From: Rhizobium chutanense
Lineage (GTDB): Bacteria; Pseudomonadota; Alphaproteobacteria; Rhizobiales; Rhizobiaceae
Reading direction: 5' to 3'
Assembly: GCF_002531935.1 (NCBI RefSeq)
Contig: NZ_NWSV01000012.1
Span: forward strand, 62,001 to 126,000
DNA length: 64,000 bases
Part shown: positions 1 through 8,632 of the stretch, one piece after another
Layout of the letters: each line of letters opens with the position of its first letter
How positions within the stretch are numbered: the stretch's first letter is position 1
Notes under the pieces: generated by a model
The model's input: the letters and a program-made list of their open reading frames with translations, nothing else
Told to the model about the DNA's origin: nothing
Databases searched by the model: none
Program-made: the position numbers and the translations under genes

Positions 1-782
1 GCATCGTCGAGCGCATCACACCCGATCTCATCCTGCTTGACGCCGTCATGCCCGCCATGGATGGCTTCGAGACCTGCCGTAGGCTGAAAGCGAATGCCGC
101 TGTCGCCCAGGTGCCCGTCATCTTCATGACCGGCCTGACCGAGACCGAGCACGTCGTGCACGCGCTGGAATCCGGCGGTGTCGATTACCTCAGCAAACCG
201 ATCAACATCGACGAATTGCGCGCCCGCATCCGGGTCCACCTGCGCAACGCTCGCTCGGCCCAAAGCGCCCGCGTCGCGCTCGACGCCGCCGGCCGCCATC
301 TGCTGGCCGTCAAGGGCGATGGCGCTATCCATTGGTCGACGCCGCAGGCGACGCGGCTGGTCAATGCCGCCATGGGCAGCGACGACGGGATGGAAATCGT
401 CGTTCGCCATATCGCCCATTGGATGCGCAACCGCGTCGCTGCGGTGCGCGACGGCATCATCTCGATCGCCCATGCCGGCCAGGCGGCGCTGCAACTCGCC
501 TTCCTCGGCGCGATTGGCCCCGACGAATATCTCTTCCGCCTCACCGCCGCCAATCAGCGCAGCGACGACGAGATGCTGCGCCAGCGCTTTTCGCTGACTC
601 AGCGTGAATCCGAAGTGCTGCTCTGGATCGCCAAGGGCAAGGCCAACCGCGACATCGGCGAAATATTGGGATTGTCGGCGCGCACCGTGAACAAACACCT
701 CGAACAGATCTATGTGAAGCTCGGCGTCGAAAACCGGGCATCGGCCGCCGTGAAGGCGACACATGTGCTGCACGAGATGTGA
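1..782 (+). CDS. Response regulator, LuxR/FixJ type (5' end outside window)
   Basis: The reading frame is open from the window edge, so the N-terminus is missing. The visible part begins inside a receiver domain: a hydrophobic beta-strand ends in the phospho-acceptor Asp (LLDAVMPAMDGF), followed by the conserved Thr region (VIFMTGL) and the Lys-Pro of beta-5 (YLSKPI). A linker of roughly 110 residues follows. The C-terminal LuxR-type helix-turn-helix spans about the last 65 residues (TQRESEVLLWIAKGKANRDIG, then SARTVNKHLEQIY). It should be a phosphorylation-controlled DNA-binding regulator, probably paired with a histidine kinase upstream of the window. The target is unknown. The next gene, livJ, converges on it from the other strand, so no operon partner is visible here. 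Confidence 0.9.
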   Translation, partial: IVERITPDLILLDAVMPAMDGFETCRRLKANAAVAQVPVIFMTGLTETEHVVHALESGGVDYLSKPINIDELRARIRVHLRNARSAQSARVALDAAGRHLLAVKGDGAIHWSTPQATRLVNAAMGSDDGMEIVVRHIAHWMRNRVAAVRDGIISIAHAGQAALQLAFLGAIGPDEYLFRLTAANQRSDDEMLRQRFSLTQRESEVLLWIAKGKANRDIGEILGLSARTVNKHLEQIYVKLGVENRASAAVKATHVLHEM

Positions 783-907
783 CGGATATTGGGCGGCATC
801 GCCGCCGCGATTGCCGATGATCTTTGATGGCCGGCAATTAACGGAAATCGCCGGCGGCAGATAGGCGGCACGGCGACGGACGAAATTCAGTTCTCCACAG
901 AACGACA

Positions 908-931
908 GAAGCCCGGCCGAAACCGGGCTTC
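908..931 (-). terminator. Hairpin downstream of livJ
   Basis: A perfect 9-bp inverted repeat (GAAGCCCGG / CCGGGCTTC) with a 6-nt loop lies 34 bases after the livJ stop codon. The T-run on the minus strand is weak, so termination is likely but not certain. It may also serve the convergent regulator gene. Confidence 0.5.
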
Positions 932-964
932 CATCAGATCGTGGCACCAATAAGCAAGCTAAGC

Positions 965-2089
965 TTACTTAGCTTCCTGCGGGACGTAGGTGTACTTGCC
1001 GTCCGCGCCCTTCTTCCATTCGTACATGATGTAGCCAGGAATCTTCGGGTCGCCCTTTTCGTCGAACGAAATGTCGCCGAGAACCGTCGGGAACGGACCC
1101 TTTTCCTTCATGGCCGTGGCAACGGCTTCAGGATCTACCGAGCCGGCAGCCTTGGCAGCTCCCGCAATCGCCTGCATCGCAGCGTAGGAGTAGAGCGTAT
1201 AGGCTTCCGGGTTGAAACCGGCGGCCTTGAACTTTTCGACGAGTTCCTTGTTCGCCGGGTTCAGGGTCGGATCGGGGCCGAAAGTGTTGAGCGTACCGGC
1301 GACAGCGTCACCAGCGATCGAGGCCAGTTCGTTCGAAACGATACCGTCACCCGAAACCAGCGTTGCCTTCAGGCCCTGGTCGGCGGCCTGACGGATGATG
1401 AGACCGGCTTCGGTGTGCAGACCGCCCCAGTAGATGATCGAGACGCCGGCTTCCTTCATCTTGGCGATGAGGGCCGAGAAGTCCTTGTCGCCGACGTTGA
1501 TGCCTTCGTACATGACTTCCGTCAGACCGGCAGCATTCATCGCCTTCTTGGTTTCGTCGGCAAGACCCTGACCGTAGGGGGTCTTGTCGTGAACGACGGC
1601 GATCTTGGCGTCCTTGAAGTGATCGGCGAGATACTTGCCGGCGATGGCGCCCTGCTGGTCGTCACGGCCGCAGGTGCGGAACGTGTTCCAAAGGCCCCGT
1701 TCGGTAAACTTGGGGTTCGTGGCAGCCGGAGTGATTTCGAGAATGCCGTTTTCGGCATAGACTTCCGAAGCCGGGATCGAAACGCCCGAGTTGAAGTGGC
1801 CGATGACGAACTTGACGCCGTCAGCAACGAATTTGTTGGCGACCGAGATGCCCTGCTTCGGGTCGGAGACGTCGTCGCCGAGCTCGATCTTGATCTGCTC
1901 GCCGTTGATGCCGCCAGCAGCGTTGATGTCGGCGGCCGCCTGCTCGGCGCCCTTCTGGAGCTGAGCGCCGAACGCAGCGTTCGGGCCGGTCAGCGGACCA
2001 GCGACAGCGATGAGGACGTCGGCCCAAGCGTTGCCGCTGAAGGCGACCATCGCCGTCAGAGCCACTGCCGACAGAAGAGACTTCTTCAT
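965..2089 (-). CDS. livJ: Branched-chain amino acid ABC transporter, periplasmic binding protein
   Basis: The 374-residue protein belongs to the Leu/Ile/Val-binding family (BraC in the rhizobial literature). It has a clear signal peptide (MKK, hydrophobic core, cleavage after AWA near residue 23). The mature protein opens with the typical IAVAGPLTGPNAAFG segment and contains the PAATNPKFTERG and VVHDKTPYGQGLA signatures of type I periplasmic binding proteins. It should capture branched-chain and possibly other amino acids in the periplasm and deliver them to LivHM. The ATG is preceded by GGGAG. It is the last gene of the liv/bra cluster, separated from the preceding small gene by 120 bp, so it may have an extra promoter. 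Confidence 0.93.
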   Translation of the reverse strand: MKKSLLSAVALTAMVAFSGNAWADVLIAVAGPLTGPNAAFGAQLQKGAEQAAADINAAGGINGEQIKIELGDDVSDPKQGISVANKFVADGVKFVIGHFNSGVSIPASEVYAENGILEITPAATNPKFTERGLWNTFRTCGRDDQQGAIAGKYLADHFKDAKIAVVHDKTPYGQGLADETKKAMNAAGLTEVMYEGINVGDKDFSALIAKMKEAGVSIIYWGGLHTEAGLIIRQAADQGLKATLVSGDGIVSNELASIAGDAVAGTLNTFGPDPTLNPANKELVEKFKAAGFNPEAYTLYSYAAMQAIAGAAKAAGSVDPEAVATAMKEKGPFPTVLGDISFDEKGDPKIPGYIMYEWKKGADGKYTYVPQEAK

Positions 2090-2209
2090 ATTGTTACTCC
2101 CAATTTTTGGGCGGGTTCCGGTCCAAGGCCCGACGCATTACCCACCATTGACTGCGCCAGGAAAGCTGTTCCACTCTGAAGGCAATTCATGCCTAGTTTC
2201 AACGGACTG

Positions 2210-2563
2210 TCAATGTTTGTCCTTCCACGAAAACGCGGAAGTTTTTTCGTACAGCCAGTAATAGTTGTTGACCATCTGATTGGTGCGGCGGAAGCGAAAG
2301 CCGGCCGTCGAGAAGACCAGCAGCGTGACGAAATCGATCCCGTAGTAGACGGCGTCGAGCATCGGCCCATTGAACAGGGCATGGTGCAGAAACTGCATCG
2401 CCCAGGCCAGCAGGAAGGTATAGACGACGGCCCGCGGATAGTTGTTCCAGCTGTCCGCAACCGCCTTGCCGGCCCGCCAGGCCGTCCAGAAGCCGATCAG
2501 CGCGACGAGCGCACGGATGACGACACGGGCACCGTCATCGCCTTCGAAGAAAAGTCCCTGCAT
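2210..2563 (-). CDS. Small conserved membrane protein inside the liv operon
   Basis: The 117-residue protein has about three hydrophobic segments (around residues 15-30, 48-62 and 75-90), an acidic N-terminus (FEGDDGA) and a basic, aromatic C-terminus (NNYYWLYEK). It starts at an ATG with AAGGAG just upstream and sits 19 bp after livF, so it is very probably co-transcribed with the transporter. I associate it with a small family of unknown function found next to alphaproteobacterial liv/bra loci, but I cannot name a function. Its position between the ATPase and binding-protein genes suggests an accessory role in the transporter. Confidence 0.8.
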   Translation of the reverse strand: MQGLFFEGDDGARVVIRALVALIGFWTAWRAGKAVADSWNNYPRAVVYTFLLAWAMQFLHHALFNGPMLDAVYYGIDFVTLLVFSTAGFRFRRTNQMVNNYYWLYEKTSAFSWKDKH

Positions 2564-2582
2564 ATCAAACTCTCCTTTCGAC

Positions 2583-3326
2583 CTAATGTCTTCCGCCTTC
2601 GAGATAGGCGGCGCGGACCTCGGGATTGGCGAGAAGCTCCTTGCCGGAGCCGCTCATCGTCACCTTGCCGTTCACCATCACGTAGGCGCGGTGCGAAAGC
2701 CTGAGGGCAGCAAACGCGTTCTGCTCGACGAGGAAAACGGTCAGCCCCTCCGCCTCGTTGAGCTTCTTGATCGCCTCGAAGATGCCCTTGACGATCAGCG
2801 GCGCAAGACCGAGCGAGGGCTCGTCGAGAAGAAGCAGCTTCGGGCGCGCCATCAGCGCGCGGCCGATCGACAGCATCTGCTGCTCGCCGCCCGAAAGTGT
2901 TCCGCCACGCTGGGCATGGCGTTCCTTGAGACGCGGGAAGAGCGTGAAGATCTTCTCGACGTCTTCGGCGAAGTATTTGAGATTGTCGAGGCCCGCACCC
3001 ATCTGAAGGTTTTCCAGAACCGTCATGCGCGGGAAGATGCGGCGGCCTTCCGGCGACTGCGCAATGCGCAGGCGGGCGATCTCATGGGTCGGAAGCTTGG
3101 TGATGTCGCGGCCCTCGAAGACGACCGAGCCGACTCGCGCCTGCGGGCTGCCGCAGATCGTCATCATCAGCGTCGACTTACCGGCGCCATTGGCACCGAT
3201 CAGGCTGACGATTTCGCCCTTGTTGACATGGACATCGATGCCGGCGAGCGCACGGATATTGCCATAATAGGTTTCGACACCCTTCACCTGAAGAAGCGAT
3301 TGACCCGTCATTACTTCGTCGCTCAT
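2583..3326 (-). CDS. livF: Branched-chain amino acid ABC transporter ATP-binding protein LivF
   Basis: The 247-residue cytoplasmic ATPase carries Walker A (GANGAGKST), the ABC signature (LSGGEQQMLSIGRAL) and Walker B (LLLLDEPSLGLAP). The LSGGEQQ signature with SLGLAP is typical of LivF (BraG) rather than LivG. It pairs with LivG to energise the LivHM channel. The start ATG overlaps the livG stop by one base (TGATG), implying translational coupling. Confidence 0.95.
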   Translation of the reverse strand: MSDEVMTGQSLLQVKGVETYYGNIRALAGIDVHVNKGEIVSLIGANGAGKSTLMMTICGSPQARVGSVVFEGRDITKLPTHEIARLRIAQSPEGRRIFPRMTVLENLQMGAGLDNLKYFAEDVEKIFTLFPRLKERHAQRGGTLSGGEQQMLSIGRALMARPKLLLLDEPSLGLAPLIVKGIFEAIKKLNEAEGLTVFLVEQNAFAALRLSHRAYVMVNGKVTMSGSGKELLANPEVRAAYLEGGRH

Positions 3327-4201
3327 CAGTTTGCGCCTCCTTCGAGTTGCTCGACGGTTGCGATCACCTCTTCCACTTCCTCATCCTCGACGCCGAGATA
3401 GGCAGCGATGACCTTCGGATCGGTCTTCACGTGATCCGGCGTGCCATCGGAAATCTTCTGGCCGTATTCGAGGACGACGACATGATCGGAGATTTCCATG
3501 ACCACCGACATGTCATGCTCGATGAGAAGGATAGACGTTCCGGTTTCGGCACGAATGCTCTGCAACAGCTCATTGAGCGTCGCCGATTCGCGTGGGTTCA
3601 GACCTGCAGCCGGTTCGTCCAGGCAAAGCAGTTCCGGACCGGTGCACATCGCACGCGCAATCTCGAGGCGCCGCTGGGCGCCGTAAGGCAGATCGCCCGC
3701 CGGATCGTCGGCGCGGTCGATCAGGTCGGCCCTCTCAAGCCAATGACGCGCGAGCTCGATCGCCGCAGCAGCTTCCCGCTTGTAGGGGCCGATGCCGAGG
3801 AGGCCGAGGATCGTATAACCCGATGCCTGCATCAGCTTGTTATGCTGGGCGACGAGCAGGTTTTCCAGAACGGTCAGGCCGGAGAACAACCGGATGTTCT
3901 GGAAGGTACGCGCGACCTTGGCTTCCTTGGTAATGCGGAAATCCGGCAAACGCTCCAGCAGAAACTGCTTTCCACTCCTCTGGTTGAGCGTGATCATGCC
4001 CATCGTCGGCTTGTAGAAGCCGGTGATGCAGTTGAAGACGGTGGTCTTGCCGGCGCCGTTCGGGCCGATCAGCGCGGTGATGTCGCCGCGCTTGGCTTCG
4101 AAGGAGAAGTCGTTGATGGCCATCAGGCCGCCGAACTTCATCGACAGGTGCTCGACTTTGAGAAGAATGTCGCTCGACATTGTATTGGTGACCGGGCTCA
4201 T
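3326..4201 (-). CDS. livG: Branched-chain amino acid ABC transporter ATP-binding protein LivG
   Basis: This is the second ATPase of the system (BraF-type), about 291 residues. It has Walker A (GPNGAGKTT), a degenerate signature of the LivG kind (LPYGAQRRLEIARAM) and Walker B (LLCLDEPAAGLNP). The ATG at 4201 is chosen because AAGGAGG lies about 9 bases upstream and it overlaps the livM stop as TGATG; a TTG one codon earlier is less likely. The acidic C-terminal extension (GVEDEEVEEV) is longer than in enteric LivG. Confidence 0.95.
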   Translation of the reverse strand: MSPVTNTMSSDILLKVEHLSMKFGGLMAINDFSFEAKRGDITALIGPNGAGKTTVFNCITGFYKPTMGMITLNQRSGKQFLLERLPDFRITKEAKVARTFQNIRLFSGLTVLENLLVAQHNKLMQASGYTILGLLGIGPYKREAAAAIELARHWLERADLIDRADDPAGDLPYGAQRRLEIARAMCTGPELLCLDEPAAGLNPRESATLNELLQSIRAETGTSILLIEHDMSVVMEISDHVVVLEYGQKISDGTPDHVKTDPKVIAAYLGVEDEEVEEVIATVEQLEGGAN

Positions 4202-5775
4202 CAACCGTGTCCCTCCTTGATGAAGCTTCCGGAGATTGCCTTACGTGCCTTGAGGAAGGCTGTCGGCGATCGCGAGCCGACGAAACCACGCGGCTTGAAC
4301 AGCATCACCACAACCATGGCAAGGCCGAAAATCAGCATGCGGTAAAGTTCCGGCGTGAAGGTCGGACCGAAGATCTCTTTCAAGAAGTCCATGCTGCGCA
4401 GCGCCTCGGTACCTCCGACCATGACGATCGCAGCAATCGCGATTCCGGTCAGCGAGCCCATGCCGCCGAGCACGACGATGGCGAGGATGACAGCCGACTC
4501 CAGGAAGACAAAGGATTCTGGCGAAACGAAGCCCTGGCGTGCTGCAAAGAACGACCCGGCAAAGCCCGCAAACATCGCACCGGTAGCGAACGCCGTAAGT
4601 TTAGTCGTCACCGTGTTGATGCCAAGTGAGCGGCAGGCGATCTCGTCTTCACGCAACGCTTCCCAAGCTCGACCGATCGGCATGCGGCGTAGCCGGATCG
4701 TCACATAGGCGGTCAGCATGCAGAGCGCCAGGATGACGTAGAACAGGAAGATTTTGTAATAGGCCGATGACGAAGGCAGCCCGAAAGCCTTGGCGAAATT
4801 ATTCACCTTGCCGACATCGAAGGTCCAGATACCGAAGACCGAAGCTTTGGCAATGCCCGAGATGCCGAAGGTGCCCTTCGTCAGATCAGTCCAATTGATG
4901 ATCACGAGGCGTATGATTTCGCCGAAGGCGAGCGTTACGATGGCGAGGTAGTCGCCGCGTAAGCGCAATACCGGGAAACCGAGGATGACACCCCAGAGTG
5001 CGGCGAAGATACCGGAAAGCGGCAACAGCACCCAGAAAGACAGGCCGAAATAGCTCGACAGCAATGCATAGGAATAGGCGCCGACGGCGTAGAAGGCGAC
5101 ATAACCAAGGTCGAGAAGACCGGCAAGGCCGACAACGATGTTAAGGCCCCAAGCGAGCATCACGTAAATCAGGATCTGAATGCCGAAATTGTCGACATAA
5201 GTCAACGAACCCTGAGGACCTTTGAGCGCTACAGCCATCATAGGATAGAGCAGCAATGCAACCAGTACGACCTTCAGAAAATGGGTCTCATACGGGCTTG
5301 CTTCCAGCGGCAATCCGAGTCTTTCGGCCTCTACATTGCGTTCCCGACGCCTCTCCTCTGCCGGGAGAAGAACGTATTTGATCAGCACACCCAACAATGC
5401 GGCCAGCACAACTACGCCGCCCAGGATGAGCAGATCGAGCCACAACTGTTCACGAATGAACACGTAAGCAAGGTAGCCCACGATCAGCAAAACCGCGATC
5501 GGAACCACCACTCGCATCGTCTTGGCGAACAGGCCGGGTGTTGCTGCAAACATGACGACGGCAAAGCGGCCAACTGCGGCGATTATGACGAAAATCGCAA
5601 GCAGTCCCCAGCGCTGAACGATGACCAGCTCGTTGCTGATATTCTGTTCGGTCTTGAGACCGACATAGAGAACGAACATGCCGAACGCCAACAAGGCGGC
5701 GAAAAGGGCTTGAATAAGACCCTTGCGGACAAGTCCGGCATCGGGCTTGCCTGCGGAATTCTCAATGTTTGCCAT
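4201..5775 (-). CDS. livM: Branched-chain amino acid ABC transporter permease LivM
   Basis: This is a 524-residue inner-membrane permease (BraE-type). The C-terminal two thirds match LivM: a transmembrane core with GLNIVVGLAGLLDLGYVAFYAVGAY and the cytoplasmic EAA-like loop RMPIGRAWEALREDEIA that docks the ATPase. The N-terminal 150 residues add extra membrane segments, making it about 100 residues longer than E. coli LivM. The start at 5775 is preferred over 5808 because GAAGG lies upstream of it and the gene then begins 4 bp after the livH stop. Confidence 0.94.
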   Translation of the reverse strand: MANIENSAGKPDAGLVRKGLIQALFAALLAFGMFVLYVGLKTEQNISNELVIVQRWGLLAIFVIIAAVGRFAVVMFAATPGLFAKTMRVVVPIAVLLIVGYLAYVFIREQLWLDLLILGGVVVLAALLGVLIKYVLLPAEERRRERNVEAERLGLPLEASPYETHFLKVVLVALLLYPMMAVALKGPQGSLTYVDNFGIQILIYVMLAWGLNIVVGLAGLLDLGYVAFYAVGAYSYALLSSYFGLSFWVLLPLSGIFAALWGVILGFPVLRLRGDYLAIVTLAFGEIIRLVIINWTDLTKGTFGISGIAKASVFGIWTFDVGKVNNFAKAFGLPSSSAYYKIFLFYVILALCMLTAYVTIRLRRMPIGRAWEALREDEIACRSLGINTVTTKLTAFATGAMFAGFAGSFFAARQGFVSPESFVFLESAVILAIVVLGGMGSLTGIAIAAIVMVGGTEALRSMDFLKEIFGPTFTPELYRMLIFGLAMVVVMLFKPRGFVGSRSPTAFLKARKAISGSFIKEGHG

Positions 5776-5779
5776 GACG

Positions 5780-6682
5780 TTATACCTTCTCGACTTCCGG
5801 CCGCCCAAGAATGCCCGTCGGCTTGAAGATCAGCACGAAAGCGAGGATGGCGAAGGTCGCGACATCCTTGTACGCGATGGTGAAATAGGCCGACCACAAA
5901 GATTCGATCAGGCCGATCATCAGCCCGCCGAGAACGGCGCCCGGCAATGAGCCGATGCCGCCGAGAACGGCTGCGGTAAATGCCTTCACACCTGGCGTGA
6001 AGCCATCGGCGAACGAGGCGACGCCATAATACATCAGATACATGGTGCCGGCGACGGCAGCGAGCGCCGCACCCATCACGAAGGTGATCGAGATCGTCTG
6101 ATCGACATTGACGCCGAGCAGAGCCGCCATCTTGCGATCCTGCTCCGTGGCGCGTTGGGCACGGCCGAGCGCGGTGTGGTTGACGATGTACCAAAATACG
6201 GTGAGCAGCACGGCAGTGATGATGATGATGACAATCTGCTTCAGCGATACGGAAATATTGCCGAACTGATAAACCGAGCTGACCAGCGGCGGGATCGGCT
6301 TGTTGCGCGGACCCTGCGTCACCTGGATGAAGTTGGACAGCACGATCGACATGCCGATCGCGGTGATCAGCGGCGCCAGGCGGAAGGAACCGCGCAGCGG
6401 ACGGTATGCGATACGCTCGATCGTCCAATTCCACAAACTCGTCATCAGCATCGCAACGACAAGCATCGCCAGCAGCAGAATTGCCACCGGGAGACCTGCG
6501 AAGATGGATGTGAGGACGAGGAAGACGATAAGAGCGGCGAAACCACCGAGCATGAAAATGTCGCCGTGGGCGAAGTTGATCATGCCGATAATGCCGTAAA
6601 CCATCGTATAGCCAATAGCCACAAGGCCATAGATGGATCCGAGCGTCAGCCCATTGAAGAGCTGCTGGACGAAATACTCCAT
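5780..6682 (-). CDS. livH: Branched-chain amino acid ABC transporter permease LivH
   Basis: The 300-residue permease (BraD-type) is the first gene of the operon. It has the family N-terminus (QQLFNGLTLGSIYGLVAIGYTM), the MINFAHGDIFMLGG motif and the ATPase-docking loop GRAQRATEQDRKMAALLGV. With LivM it forms the transmembrane pathway. The ATG at 6682 follows AGGGGA; an upstream in-frame start at 6763 would add a 27-residue non-conserved leader. The gene order livHMGF-small ORF-livJ matches the braDEFGC arrangement of R. leguminosarum. Confidence 0.94.
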   Translation of the reverse strand: MEYFVQQLFNGLTLGSIYGLVAIGYTMVYGIIGMINFAHGDIFMLGGFAALIVFLVLTSIFAGLPVAILLLAMLVVAMLMTSLWNWTIERIAYRPLRGSFRLAPLITAIGMSIVLSNFIQVTQGPRNKPIPPLVSSVYQFGNISVSLKQIVIIIITAVLLTVFWYIVNHTALGRAQRATEQDRKMAALLGVNVDQTISITFVMGAALAAVAGTMYLMYYGVASFADGFTPGVKAFTAAVLGGIGSLPGAVLGGLMIGLIESLWSAYFTIAYKDVATFAILAFVLIFKPTGILGRPEVEKV

Positions 6683-7217
6683 ATGTCGTTTTCCCCTGGA
6701 TGCGAGCCGAAGATGCTGCATCTCTTTTTGGTTCTTCGGCCCCCGCGTTTCAGGGAACCTCATAAGCCGAATGCATAGCGGTTTCGTCGGAAATGTGAAG
6801 ACAAAAAGGATTTACTCCGACAGATTCTTGACGAAACGGGCCTAAATGGTTCGTTTTGAACCAAAATCCACAGAAAATCGGCACTGAAAGGCGGATTTTT
6901 AGCCAGAAATCGCCGCCGGGTTAAACATTCGGCAATGTTGCCGCCGCTTTCTTGCACCGCCTGCCGCGCAAGCTATTCCATAGAATTGGAAGATGGCGCA
7001 AATTCAGACCCCAAGTCGGCGGCTTTTACGAATACCATTTCACCGGCAAATGCCCGATCTTCGTCTGACAAGGCTGAAAGCTTATGGTAGCATCGTCAAC
7101 TGCGTTATCGGGGATACGGAGCGCGACGGGAAACACCATATCAAGTGGTGACAGGGATGGTTTGCGGACGAGCGACAGTGGGGTGCTCGGCCCGCGTGGC
7201 GAAACGGCAAAAGGACA
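6683..7217. promoter_or_regulatory. Intergenic region between livH and cysQ, with inverted repeats
   Basis: No gene is supported in this 535-bp divergent promoter region. It contains a TGGTTC-N5-GAACCA inverted repeat at 6847-6863. It also has two overlapping alternative pairings: GTTTCGTC (6781-6788) with GACGAAAC (6830-6837), and GTCGGA (6786-6791) with TCCGAC (6816-6821). These share bases, so the two helices are mutually exclusive. Both would lie in the livH leader transcript. Confidence 0.4.
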
Positions 7218-8015
7218 ATGCTGAGGACATTTGAAAGGGCGGCGCTCGAAGCCGGCAGGGCGATTATCACGGTCCTGCGCGAAGGTTTTCCGGTCGCCAT
7301 GAAAGCGGACGCGAGTCCGGTCACGGTCGCCGACGAGGAGGCCGAACGCATCATCCTCGCTCATCTCGCCAAGGATTACCCCGAAATACCCGTCGTGGCG
7401 GAGGAATCGGTGGCCGCCGGAAAAATCCCCGACATTGCCGGTAGAGGCTTCTTCCTAGTGGATCCTCTCGACGGCACGCGCGAATTCGTCGACGGGCGGC
7501 AGGAGTTCACCGTCAACATTGCCTATATAGAGAACGGCGCCCCGGTGGCCGGCATCGTCTACGCACCGGCGCTCGGGCTCGCCTTCTCGGGAGAGTGCGG
7601 CCACGCCGAAAGGCTCGTCGTCACGGAGGATTTCACGGTGGGCGCGCGCAGCGCGATCACCGTGCGCGAACAGCCGGACGACAGGTTGGCGCTCGCCAGC
7701 CTTCGCCACAATAGCCCTGAGACCGGCAGTTTCCTCGCCCACCACGCGATCTCCAAATGCACCAATATCGGATCTTCTCTGAAATTCTGCCTGCTGGCAG
7801 AGGGCAAGGCCGACGTCTATCCGCGTTTCACCCGCACGATGGAATGGGACACGGCGGCCGGCGATGCGGTGCTGCGCGCCGCCGGCGGTTCGACTGTGAC
7901 CCTCGACGGAGCGCCGTTGACTTACGGCAAGACGGGAGCTGCGGCCGATTTCGACTTCGCCAACCCGCACTTCATCTCCTGGGGCGGGAGGAAACACGTC
8001 CTCGAACCGGCGTAA
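7218..8015 (+). CDS. cysQ: 3'(2'),5'-bisphosphate nucleotidase, inositol monophosphatase family
   Basis: The 265-residue protein has the lithium-sensitive Mg-dependent phosphatase motifs in order: the metal-binding Glu in VVAEESVA, then DPLDGTREF, and the C-terminal WDTAAGDAV. The combination and length fit CysQ, which removes 3'-phosphoadenosine 5'-phosphate made during sulfate assimilation. Other IMPase-family substrates cannot be excluded. The ATG lies just after AAGGA. It is a single gene, with pssA following after a long gap. Confidence 0.87.
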   Translation: MLRTFERAALEAGRAIITVLREGFPVAMKADASPVTVADEEAERIILAHLAKDYPEIPVVAEESVAAGKIPDIAGRGFFLVDPLDGTREFVDGRQEFTVNIAYIENGAPVAGIVYAPALGLAFSGECGHAERLVVTEDFTVGARSAITVREQPDDRLALASLRHNSPETGSFLAHHAISKCTNIGSSLKFCLLAEGKADVYPRFTRTMEWDTAAGDAVLRAAGGSTVTLDGAPLTYGKTGAAADFDFANPHFISWGGRKHVLEPA

Positions 8016-8632
8016 TTTCCTAGAGCAGGCGCTGACGACAGACATCAGGTAGATCGCTTGCCGCATGCGACGCTCGTGGCCGTCGCTGCCCCCATGATTC
8101 CCCTTCGCCCTCTCCGGCCGCGCGGCCTGCACAGTATGGAACGCGGACAGCTACAAAGTGTGATTTGCAACGTCAGGATGGACCAAGCGATTCCCGGCGC
8201 GAATCCGATTCGCCGAATCTTGCAGGCCGAATGCTGCCCATCCGCCTTGATTTTGTCATATTGTGACACAGATTGAAGCCAACCGGGCATCCTCGCCCCA
8301 AAAGTTTCGCTTAGGATCCGGTTAAAAATATCGGTTAACGGGTATCCGTCGCGTGCCGAAACCGCACGTCGGCCCACCCCTGGAAGGTGTCGCCAAAGGC
8401 CTAGAAACTTTGACGAAATTCCAATTATTAACAAAATATCATGAGCTTGCCTCAACTTAACGCAGATGCGAAAGATTTATTGCGATGCGATATTTCTCTG
8501 GACACCATTACACAATTGTCGCATTTTTCCGTTTTAGTAGGGTTACCAAGACCTGAGTGCACCCCTGGTGACAGGGTTAACCATTGATCGCCTATTGCCG
8601 CCGCGCCCCTCGAAGACAACAGAGTACGATCC
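8016..8632 (+). promoter_or_regulatory. Long upstream regulatory region of pssA
   Basis: The 617 bp contain no supported gene. Four GANTC motifs (the CcrM methylation target) fall within 31 bp at 8189-8219, starting at 8189, 8201, 8207 and 8215, with a further one at 8096. A TTAACCAT sequence, known as a CtrA half-site in Caulobacter, lies at 8577-8584, about 50 bp before the start used here. The last 250 bp are AT-richer than the surroundings. Long upstream regions with several regulatory inputs are known for rhizobial pssA. Confidence 0.5.
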
